A DNA stretch of 64,000 bases from Pseudeuparius sepicola (lineage: Eukaryota > Arthropoda > Insecta > Coleoptera > Anthribidae). The position numbers and the translations under genes were made by a program. Positions 56,185 to 64,000 of this stretch are shown piece after piece. The stretch's first letter is position 1; the number at the start of each line of letters is the position of its first letter. Location: positions 25,023,278-25,087,277 of the forward strand of contig OY987302.1 in assembly GCA_963920635.1 (NCBI GenBank). Direction: 5' to 3'. The notes beneath the pieces are model-generated. The model searched no databases and was not told the origin of the DNA. It was given only the letters and a program-made list of their open reading frames with translations.

Positions 56185-57719
56185 GATTATGTGTGCTCTA
56201 ATATTTTTTGTCTCTCTTGTTTCGTTGTGGGTGGTGTCCTTTCCGATCATGAAGCCATTGTTTGCGATTTCCATTTCTCGGACGGCGAGGTAACTAGGGT
56301 TAAACGTTATGGTCGCATATTTTCCAGCTCTAATGTTGAAAAATTTCACCAGTTATGTGAGAATTTTGATTGGCGAATTCTTGCGCACGAGAAACCGTTA
56401 TCCTCTTTGCATGGCCTAATTCGTGATGTCTTCGAACGAGCTTTTCTTTTGGTGCTATTAAAAAATAAAAATGGAGATAAAAAACCTTGGTTAACGAAGG
56501 GCCAAAGAACATCGTCCCAAAATGTACATTTTTTGCACTATTTAAGAAAGTTTGTGGTGCCTGATAATTTTCTGATAGGCTATTTCGTCAGTTATAGAAG
56601 GATTTATAGGCGTCTAATTATTCTTGCTAAACAGATTTACTTTAATGGCCGAATAAGTGCCTCAAAAAATGGGCTGAGGGAATGTTGGTCGATAGTAAAT
56701 GAGCTTAGAGGAGGGCTGACACTTCTGCCATTTCGGCAGTTGACTTTAATACGTTATATTGTTCGGTTGCCTCCATGTTGACCGCAGGCATTCCGAAGTC
56801 CAATGATCCTATTGGATATTTGGCAGGCTTGCGCGTGGATGAATATTTTTTCTTTACTCCCTCTGATGGTGGGTTTAGTTAAGTTAAGAGTTAAGATGCA
56901 TGTTAGCGGAGATTAAAAATAAAAGATCCTCTGGTTGGGATCAAATATCTATAAGAGTTCTTCAGAGTTTACCTACTCAAGCATTTGAGGCTTTGGCTGA
57001 AGCTATAAATGTTTCATTTCAAACTGGTCATTGTTGTTCCTCTCCATAAGGGTGGTGACTATAATGGCCCTTCTAACTTTCGCCCTTTTTCAATGCTATC
57101 GTCGCTCTCTAAAGTTGTTGAGAGGCTTGTTAAGAAGAGAGTTTTAATTTTTCTGGAGAAAGCTAAAGTATTGTGTTCTGCTCAGTTTGGCTTCCAAAAT
57201 AATAAAAGCACCAAGGATGCAATGTACTCTTTCTTTGATAATCTAGATCTAAATGCTGGTGAAGCTGCTGCAGCGGTGTTCTGCGATTTATCCAAGGCTT
57301 TCTATTTTGTGAACCATGGCATATTGCTGCGAAAACTTGAATGTTATGGCTTTAGGGGTGTGTCTATTGAGTGGTTCAGATCTTACCTATCGGAGCGTCG
57401 CCAGGTTGTTTCAATGAACGGTACTACTTCACATTGGCGGACATACAGTGTGGGGTGCCCCAGGGATCAGTCCTCGGGCCGGTCTTGTTTCTCCTGTATG
57501 TGAATGATTTGGCATTTATTGATGTTAAGGGTAGATTTACTATGTACGCAGATGACACTACTCTTTTGTGGCATAACAAGGATCCTGTGGAACTGAATGC
57601 AGTCGACGCGGGGAACATTTATAAAGAGTTGGTGTGATTCCAACTTCTTGAAGTTCAACATAACTAAGACCAATGTTCTCTCATCCAGGTGTTCTCTCAA
57701 TGATATCAGTATAGACCAA
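56185..57719 (+). pseudogene. LINE endonuclease end and reverse transcriptase, after the Gypsy insertion
   Basis: The endonuclease ends with VLSDHEAIVCDFHF. A linker region carries KPWLTKGQRTSSQN and NELRGG. The reverse transcriptase has RSSGWDQISIRVL, VVPLHKGGDYNGPSNFRPFS, LSSLSKVVERLVKKRV, SAQFGFQNNKSTKDAM, AAAVFCDLSKAFYFVNHGIL, GVPQGSVLGPVLFLLYVNDL, FTMYADDTTLLWHNKD and KFNITKTNVLSSRCS. These are the ordered CR1/Jockey-group motifs, with frame changes near 56790, 57030, 57455 and 57630. Confidence 0.85.
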
Positions 57720-58086
57720 CAGGGCTGAAAGGCCCGAGGTACTGGGCAATAAAATTCTTTAACATACTTCCTTATCAGATAAGAAACCTAAATGAAAGTC
57801 TTTTTGAAAAAAACATAAAAGCTGTGCTGATCAAAAATCCGTGTTATAGCTTGGAAGAATATTTTAACACTAGTTTCAATTAGACATCCCCCAATGCTGT
57901 GATGCTTTTGAATTTTAACTTTTGACTTGTCAGCTCTTCGTAACCCGAGAATGATAGTTTTAAAATCTGTTTGACACAATTTTATTGTTTTGATATTTTA
58001 ACTATAATACTGTGCTACTTTGACGTATGTAATGCATTGTGTGCAAGTAACATGAATAAGTAAGAGTAATAAACGGTATTGTATTA
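57720..58086 (+). mobile_element. 5'-truncated LINE copy inside the CR1-type LINE
   Basis: A coding tail reads FNILPYQIRNLNESLFEKNI then PCYSLEEYF, the usual end of a LINE ORF2, followed by a 3' UTR ending AATAAACGGTATTGTATTA. ACCAA is present on both sides (57715-57719 and 58087-58091). Removing it restores the host frame (ISIDQSTCSKFLGLSIDDRL). Confidence 0.75.
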
Positions 58087-58091
58087 ACCAA

Positions 58092-58138
58092 TCTACATGC
58101 TCAAAGTTTCTCGGTTTGTCTATTGACGATAGGTTGTT
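58092..58138 (+). pseudogene. LINE post-reverse-transcriptase fragment
   Basis: Encodes STCSKFLGLSIDDRL, the 'KFLGxxIDxRL' block that follows the YADD palm in LINE enzymes. It ends at the inverted Gypsy LTR. Confidence 0.7.
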
Positions 58139-58348
58139 TGTTATGTCTTGATCTTTTACGACGGTGTTGCAATAAACATTATAAAACTGGATTGATATTT
58201 TATTTCTCTTATCACATGGTTTTACATATCACAGACTATGATCACGAGATTAATCTTTTCGTTATGGAGGCCCGGTGCAGACTGCTTGTGCTGTCCCTTT
58301 CGGGCTGTTGTCTATTGACGCTCCGTGATGTCATTTCCGTTATGGCGG
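58139..58348 (-). repeat. inverted Gypsy LTR, interrupted
   Basis: The reverse complement matches the LTRs at 47976 and 55946 from their 3' end up to CCGCCATAACGG; about 30 bases at the LTR's 5' end are missing. The break at 58348/58349 coincides with the start of the long-LTR element. The missing part should lie on that element's far side, outside the window. Confidence 0.85.
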
Positions 58349-58805
58349 TGTAACGAAGTTCGTTATTTTTTTTACTAGAAAGGAACGTATTTTTAATTTT
58401 TTCTGCCGACCGCACCGCGCCGAGTAGTTTTTATTATTTTCACCACCTAGATAAATGCGCAAGCAATATATTTTAATTTGAACAAAATCTTATTTTCCGT
58501 ATTTTCGTATTTTACATACCGTGCTTTAAAAGTCGCTATTGATTATAGGCGGGCAATACTTTTGTAAAATATATTTAGTAGGAAATAATCATTATTTTAG
58601 GGCTAGAGACAGGTTTCTTTTCGAAAAACCGATTCAATTTATTCATACTATTTAGTCTTATTACCGGAAGCTGCGTTGCATCGCCGGCTATTGGTGTATG
58701 AGATTTTTCTAGTTTTTTTTATGTATTTCGCACCGAACCAAGTCTCGATGCCGGCATAGCAACCGGGCTCTTTTTTCCGACCCCACCAGCCCGGCCGGAC
58801 TCGGG

Positions 58806-58842
58806 TATAAAAGGGGAACCGAAAAATACGAATTTATCAGAT
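58806..58842 (+). promoter_or_regulatory. LTR promoter: TATA box and initiator
   Basis: TATAAAAG (58806-58813), preceded by GC-rich sequence, is followed by ATCAG at 58836-58840, giving a start about 31 bases downstream of the TATA box. A donor-like GGTAAGAAA lies near 58871. Confidence 0.6.
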
Positions 58843-58962
58843 TTTAATCGACCGCCGATTTAGCCGTATAGGTAAGAAACTCTTGTATGATAACCATTTC
58901 ATTTTGCTATAGTGCCCAAGGTATTTTCTTTTGACTGAACATTATTATTTATAAAAAGGTGA

Positions 58963-59400
58963 TATCAGGTTTAACTACCGGCCCTTGCTATTGTAGAGTA
59001 CTTGTACTGCCAGGCAAGAGGCCAGGAACTTTGCAAAACCCGAGATCAACAGATAAATAGTTTGTACTTGACGTCAGGTGTAACTACCGGCCATTGTCCG
59101 TCGAGTGCCAATTTTGGTACTGCTAGACAAGGGGCCAGGAACTCTTACAAAGCCAGCAGTCAAATTAAACTATTTCTCCGACTAATTCCAGGTATATATA
59201 TAAGTATTCGTTGCTGGCCATTGCTATTGTAGAGTACTTGTACTGCCAGGCAAGCGGCCGGGCCGTTACGTAACCTGAAAAGTCGACTACAGGCTATTTT
59301 TCCACTTGATCTCAGGTCTAGCTGCCGGCCATTGCTCATTGAGTGCCAATTTTTGGTACCGCTAGACAAGAGGCCAGGTCCTTCTAGAAATACCGGGAAT
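58963..59400 (+). repeat. four ~110-120-bp tandem units in the LTR, alternating two subtypes
   Basis: All units have a (T)CAGGT(G/T)TAACTACCGGCC-like start and an AGGCAAG or AGACAAG...GGCC(A/G)GG end. Units 1 and 3 share TGTAGAGTACTTGTACTGCC; units 2 and 4 share GAGTGCCAATTTTGGTAC. So the array is a duplicated dimer. They lie just downstream of the promoter. Confidence 0.75.
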
Positions 59401-60216
59401 TAAAGAAATAATAAACCGCGCTTGTCAGAGGGGGCACTGAACCCGTTTTATCTATTTTTCTTTTCTAAAATCTGCCGCCGGCACCTAAAGGCCTATAGTA
59501 AAGTGTTATGGGCCACATTGTTTGATATGGAGAGAGTTTCTTGCTTATAATCGTAGATTTCACAATTTTCCGATTTTCTCTCATTTTCCATCAGCTCATA
59601 ATTATTACGTGCCGTGTTGCTAGACCACCGTTTCTATACTAGTCAGAAAATTTAGTTGTCTCCGTCACATTTCCTACGCCTAGTACCGTCTCACAGAATA
59701 TACTTTCCGTTGCCGCGAATACAAAATTTGTTCACAGGTGTATGTGTATGGATATAATTATTTCGCTTCAATAATAAATTTTTCTCGTTATGGCACAGGT
59801 TAACTTTAATTGTAGTGTATGATTTTGTAAGAATTATTTGACTCTTTTGATGTTGATTTTCAAGCACCTATTGTTTATCTATTGAGAATAATAAACTGGT
59901 ATCGTGTTGTACGTAGGTAATATTGGTAAATAAATTGTAAAAACTTGTCTATTGTGTTATTTACTCCCTAGTCCCAACAGAACAAACAAAACAAAATAGC
60001 TAAACGAACTTTGGAATTTTTTCTTCACTGAACTATCAGAGAAAAGACAAGTGGAGCATACCACTATAAAAAACTGGCGCCTGAGCAAACTGAAGAACAA
60101 AAAGAGCGGCAGCGTCCTCCACAAACTATAACATCTTTCTATTCCTATAAAAAGCATCAAAATTGTAACGAAATCTTAAACAAAAAAAAGTAATAGTGTT
60201 TATTACGTTACAAAAG

Positions 60217-60236
60217 TGGCGTACCCGAACAGGGAC
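60217..60236 (+). other. primer binding site, lysine-tRNA type with a change
   Basis: TGGCGTACCCGAACAGGGAC begins four bases after the LTR. It is the TGGCGCCCGAACAGGGAC site used by tRNA-Lys-primed retroelements, with TAC in place of one C. The match is strong enough to mark the LTR/leader boundary. Confidence 0.75.
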
Positions 60237-60339
60237 TTTAGCTATTTTGTTTGTTCTTGGGAGGACATGGAGTAAAATAAAACATTATTCCGAAGTCTGC
60301 CGAAAAAAACCGTCGTCCAAACCGTATAGATATATATGT

Positions 60340-60460
60340 CCGTGAAGCTAGCTCCCAATTGGGAGCTGGCTCCCAGAATTTTACAGTAGACCAGTAAAGT
60401 AGTGCTTTTAGGGAGCTAGCGTCCAGTGTGAAGCTAGCTCCCAAATTTTTCTTTTTACAG
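60340..60460. repeat. GCTAGCTCCCAA palindromic cluster
   Basis: GCTAGCTCCCAATTGGGAGC and later GGGAGCTAGCG and GCTAGCTCCCAAA form nested inverted repeats able to fold into stem-loops in the leader RNA. Confidence 0.6.
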
Positions 60461-60574
60461 GGGGTATTAGAAAAAAATGAGACTGAAAAAAGTATGGGTA
60501 ATGAGAAAAATAGACGGTGGCGGGGAGAAAAAAAAAACAAATAAGTATGGAAATATCTATATTTCAATAGGAAA

Positions 60575-61380
60575 AATTGCGACATTATTTAAATCGATTC
60601 CGATGGGGAAAATGTTTTGCAGGAGGATATTAGGGACGTAAGAGAGTTGAAAAAAATTAAAACAGTGGCGTTACAAATGGCAGTGGCGGCGGGAGAAATT
60701 GCGAAATTATTTAAATCGATTCCGATGGGGAAAATGTTTTGCAGGAGGATATTAGGGACGTAAGAGAGTTGAAAAAAATTAAAACAGTGGCGTTACAAAT
60801 GGCAGTGGCGGCGGGAGAAATTGCGAAATTATTTAAATCGATTCCGATGGGAAAAATGTTTTGCAGGTGGATAGTAGGGACGCAAGAGAGCTGAAAAAAA
60901 TTAAGACAGTGGCATTACAAAGGGCAGTGGCGACGGGAGAAATTGCGAAATTATTTAAATCGATTCCGACGGGGAAAATGTTTTGCAGGATATTAGGGAC
61001 GTAAGAGTTGAAAAAAATTAAAACAGTGGCGTTACAAATGGCAGTGGCGGCGGGAGAAATTGCGAAATTATTTAAATCGATTCCGATGGGAAAATGTTTT
61101 GCAGGTGGATATTAGGGACGTAAGAGAGTTGAAAAAAATTAAGACAGTGGCGTTACAAACGGCAGTGGCGGCGGGAGAAATTGCGAAATTATTTAAATCG
61201 ATTCCGATGGGGAAAATGTTTTGCAGGTGGATCGTAAGGACGTAAGAGAGTTGAAAAAAAATTAAGACAGTGGCGTTACAAATGACAGTGGCGGCGGGAG
61301 AAATTGTGAAATTATTTTATTCGATTCCGATGGGGTAAATGTTTTGCAGGTGGATAGTAGGGACGTAAGAAAGTTACAAA
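60575..61380 (+). repeat. tandem array A: about 7 units of ~121 bp
   Basis: Units start AATTGCGAAATTATTTAAAT and include GATTCCGATGGGGAAAATG, TTTTGCAGG(A/T)GGAT, GGGACGTAAGAGAGTTG and GTGGCGTTACAAATGGCAGT. Starts by eye: 60575, 60697, 60819, 60941, 61058, 61179, 61302, a spacing of 117-123. Frames across it are repeat products and not genes. Confidence 0.9.
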
Positions 61381-63700
61381 CGTCAGTGGCGGCGAGAAAA
61401 AATCGTAAAGGGAAAAAGTGATTGTTTTCTAAGTGGAAACTGTTTGTAACGCTCTGAGTTTTTTCTGGGGGGCGGATGGGACCCTGAAGGAAAGAAAAAC
61501 GCGTGGGTGCTAGCGTTACAAACGTCAGTGGTGGCGAGAAAAAATCGTAAAGGGAAAAAGTGATTGTTTTCTAAGTGGAAACTGTTTGTAACGCTCTGAG
61601 TTTTTTCTAGGGGGCAGATGGGACCCTGAAGGAAAGAAAAACGCGTGGGTGCTACCGTTACAAACGTCAGTGGCGGCGAGAAAAAATCGTAAAGGGACAA
61701 AGTGATTGTTTTCTAAGTGGAAACTGTTTGTAACGCTCTGAGTTTTTTCTGGGGGGCCGGTGGGACCCTGAAGGAAAGAAAAACGCGTGGGTGCTACCGC
61801 TACAAACGTCAGTGGCGGCGAGAAAAAATCGTAAAGCGAAAAAGTGATTGTTTTCTAAGTGGAAACTGTTTGTAACGCTCTGAATTTTTTCTGGGGGGCG
61901 GGTGGGGCCCTGAAAGAAAGAAAAACTGTGGGTGCTACCGTTACAAACGTCAGTGGCGGCGAGAAAAAATCGTAAAGGGAAAAAGTTATTGTTTTCTAAG
62001 TGGAAACTGTAACGCTCTGAGTTTTTTCTGGGGGGCGGGTGGGGCCCTGAAGGAAAGAAAAACGCATAGGTGCTACCGTTACAAACGTCAGTGGCGGCGA
62101 GAAAAAATCGTACAGGGAAAAAGTGATTGTTTTCTAAGTGGAAACTGTTTGTAACGCTCTGAGTTTTTTCTGGGGGGCAGGTGGGACCCTGAAGGAAAGA
62201 AAAACGCGTGGGTGCTACCGTTACAAACGTCAGTGGCGGCGAGAAAAAATCGTCAAGGGAAAAAGTGATTGTTTTCTAAGTGGAAACTGTTTGTAACGCT
62301 CTGAGTTTTTTCTGGGGGGCGGGTGGGGCCCTGAAGGAAAGAAAAACGCGTGGGTGCTACCGTTACAAACGTCAGTGGCGGCGAGAAAAAATCGTCAAGG
62401 GAAAAAGTGATTGTTTTCTAAGTGGAAACTGTTTGTAACGCTCTGAGTTTTTTCTGGCGTGTAACGCTCTGAGTTTTTTCTGGCGTGGCGGCGAGAAAAA
62501 ATCGTAAAGGGACAAAGTGATTGTTTTCTAAGTGGAAACTGTTTGTAACGCTCTGAGTTTTTTCTGGGGGGCGGGTGGGGCCCTGAAGGAAAGAAAAACG
62601 CGTAGGTGCTACCGTTACAAATGTCAGTGGCGGCGAGAAAAAATCGTCAAGGGAAAAAGTGATTGTTTTCTAAGTGGAAACTGTTTGTAACGCTCTGAGT
62701 TTTTTCTGGGGGGCGGGTGGGGCCCTGAAGGAAAGAAAAACGCGTGGGTGCTACCGTTACAAACGTCAGTGGCGGCGAGAAAAAATCGTAAAGGGACAAA
62801 GTGATTGTTTTCTAAGTGGAAACTGTTTGTAACGCTCTGAGTTTTTTCTGGGGGGCGGGTGGGGCCCTGAAGGAAAGAAAAACACGTGGGTGCTACCGTT
62901 ACAAACGTCAGTGGCGGCGAGAAAAAATCATACAGGGAAAAAGTGATTGTTTTCTAAGTGGAAACTGTTTGTAACGCTCCGAGTTTTTTCTGGGGGGCGG
63001 GTGGGGCCCTGAAGGAAAGAAAAACGCGTGGGTGCTACCGTTACAAACGTCAGTGGCGGCGAGAAAAAATCGTCAAGGGAAAAAGTGATTGTTTTCTAAG
63101 TGGAAACTGTCTGTAACGCTCTGAGTTTTTTCTGGGGGGCGGGTGGGGCCCTGAAGGAAAGAAAAACGCGTGGGTGCTACCGTTACAAACGTCAGTGGCG
63201 GCGAGAAAAAATCGTAAAGGGACAAAGTGATTGTTTTCTAAGTGGAAACTGTTTGTAACGCTCTGAGTTTTTTCTGGGGGGCGGGTGGGGCCCTGAAGGA
63301 AAGAAAAACGCGTGGGTGCTACCGTTACAAACGTCAGTGGCGGCGAGAAAAAATCGTCAAGGGAAAAAGTGATTGTTTTCTAAGTGGAAACTGTCTGTAA
63401 CGCTCTGAGTTTTTTCTGGGGGGCGGGTGGGGCCCTGAAGGAAAGAAAAACGCGTGGGTGCTACCGTTACAAACGTCAGTGGCGGCGAGAAAAAATCGTA
63501 AAGGGACAAAGTGATTGTTTTCTAAGTGGAAACTGTTTGTAACGCTCTGAGTTTTTTCTGGGGGGCGGGTGGGACCCTGAAGGAAAGAAAAACGTGTGGG
63601 TGCTACCGTTACAAAAGTCAGTGGCGGCGAGAAAAAATCGTAAAGTTAAAAAGTTGCAGCTTTCGGAGTGGAAACTGTTTGTAACAGGTTTGGAAAAAAA
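61381..63700 (+). repeat. tandem array B: about 16 units of 142 bp
   Basis: Unit starts (CGTCAGTGGCGGCGAG) fall at 61381, 61523, 61665, 61807, 61948, 62086, 62228, 62370, 62622, 62764, 62906, 63048, 63190, 63332, 63474 and 63616. Most are exactly 142 apart. A ~110-bp partial unit lies at about 62460-62621. Each has AAAGTGATTGTTTTCTAAGT, GTAACGCTCTGAGTTTTTTC, a G-run, and AAGGAAAGAAAAACGCGTGG. The last unit diverges into unique sequence after 63660. Confidence 0.95.
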
Positions 63701-64000
63701 TCGTAAAGGGAGTAAGAGACTTATGTTTTCGAGTGAAAACAGTGGTACAGCTATAACCTCATATCAATATATAAAACGAATAATCTATACAAGCTTTTGG
63801 TGCCAGGTACCAAGATTGCTAAGACCGTTGAGTGAACAATTCCCATAAAGAGGAATAACGGCTGTCAAATCTGACAGATATTTTTTTCGCGAAAAACGTA
63901 TGTGTGATTCGAAAACAATTTTCAACAATATAAATGGTATTGTTGACTAATGTTTTCTGACCACACCTGCGTTTTTCAAGAAATTATTTGACAGTCGCTG
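63700..64000 (+). other. end of leader; no gene reached
   Basis: Unique sequence after the arrays. A short frame ending near 63848 has no known motif. The expected gag should begin beyond the window. Confidence 0.4.

Larger units (their letters stand above)
46600..58138 (+). mobile_element. CR1-type LINE, interrupted by several later insertions
   Basis: ORF1 (46618-47676), endonuclease (47745-47975, resuming 56185) and reverse transcriptase (56880-57720, resuming 58092-58138) are collinear on the plus strand. The breaks coincide exactly with the Gypsy insertion (47976-56184), a short LINE copy (57720-58086) and an inverted Gypsy LTR at 58139. The reading frame rejoins across the first two when the insert and one duplication are removed, which confirms the order of events. 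Confidence 0.85.
58349..60212 (+). repeat. 1864-bp 5' LTR of an LTR retrotransposon
   Basis: It begins TGTAACGAAGTTCG and ends TTACGTTACA, which are inverted ends, and is followed directly by a primer binding site. Inside are a TATA promoter near 58806, four ~115-bp tandem units (58963-59400), and AATAAA signals (for example 59388 and 59771). Such long LTRs occur in some BEL/Pao and Gypsy lineages; without pol I cannot choose. Confidence 0.75.
58349..64000 (+). mobile_element. LTR retrotransposon with a repeat-filled leader (continues past the window)
   Basis: LTR, primer binding site and a leader of at least 3.7 kb are visible. Coding genes are not yet reached by 64000. The insertion site is inside the inverted Gypsy LTR. 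The 3' LTR is not in the window. Confidence 0.75.

Noticed and set aside
60000..60212. ACTGGCGCCTGAGC near 60075 as an alternative primer binding site
   Set aside because: It is not preceded by CA-ending LTR sequence, whereas TGGCGTACCCGAACAGGGAC at 60217 follows TTACGTTACA that pairs with the LTR start.
61060..61700. Frames across the tandem arrays
   Set aside because: Periodicity of 121 and 142 bp is not a multiple of three, so no protein repeat can be maintained across units; these are by-products.
1..64000. CRISPR arrays, tRNA or rRNA genes
   Set aside because: No direct-repeat/spacer pattern of CRISPR type, and no cloverleaf or ribosomal core sequence was noticed; the direct repeats are contiguous tandem arrays in a eukaryotic retroelement.

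Overview
This window reads as nuclear DNA of an arthropod, almost certainly an insect with a repeat-rich, AT-rich genome. The evidence is the mix of IS630/Tc1/mariner, hAT, P-like, Gypsy, Copia, CR1/Jockey-type and Polinton-type sequences, the TCAGT-type initiators downstream of TATA boxes, and a clear animal ZW10 gene. I cannot name the order or species. Nothing suggests a prokaryote: there are no operons, Shine-Dalgarno sites, tRNA, rRNA or CRISPR arrays. Most long open frames are chance or belong to transposons.

Host genes occupy only about 3 kb near the middle. At 30694-32814 (+) lies an apparently intact, intronless coding region for the kinetochore/RZZ and vesicle-tethering protein ZW10. 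Tail-to-tail with it, on the minus strand (33427-33040), is a compact locus with two small open frames 31 nt apart. The first (52 aa) has the single-pass membrane signature of the PIGBOS1 mitochondrial microprotein family. The second (65 aa) is an unrecognised one-membrane-segment microprotein. The poly(A) signals of the two convergent units lie within about 50 bp of each other.

Left part (1-28.3 kb). 0.2-2.8 kb is a decayed element with a chromodomain-bearing retroviral-type integrase, a coiled-coil frame and a DUF8207-like frame. 3298-8380 is a 5.1-kb element with ~1.3-kb inverted repeats, AG...CT ends and a 6-bp duplication, which are Polinton/Maverick hallmarks, but it has no genes. 8.5-11.74 kb is a CR1/Jockey-like LINE ending in (ATT)n. 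11.9-12.3 kb holds pieces of an adenain-like protease and of a structural-type protein from a Polinton-like element. 12760-13987 is a DD41D mariner-type element that splits a cysteine-rich element-linked pseudogene. 15.0-17.3 kb is a transposase relic on the minus strand. 19-28.3 kb is a series of MITEs and foldback elements, several nested, plus a promoter-bearing LTR-like block around 20.4 kb.

Right part (33.5-64 kb). After hAT-like MITEs, foldbacks and a Jockey-type LINE fragment come a Copia relic inside a TA-flanked MITE (38.9-40.4 kb) and a P-superfamily element inside a TA-flanked element (42.1-44.0 kb). From 46.4 kb onward is a Russian-doll nest. A CR1-type LINE (ORF1 with PHD-like finger and esterase-like fold, then endonuclease and reverse transcriptase) is interrupted by a Gypsy element with both LTRs (47976-56184). 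The Gypsy element itself carries two TA-flanked MITEs, one of which contains a solo LTR. Further on the LINE is cut by a short LINE copy and then by an inverted Gypsy LTR, which is in turn broken by a long-LTR retrotransposon. That last element has an 1864-bp LTR (58349-60212), a near-consensus lysine-type primer binding site, and a leader of two tandem arrays (about 7 x 121 bp, then about 16 x 142 bp) running to 63.7 kb. Its genes lie beyond the window.
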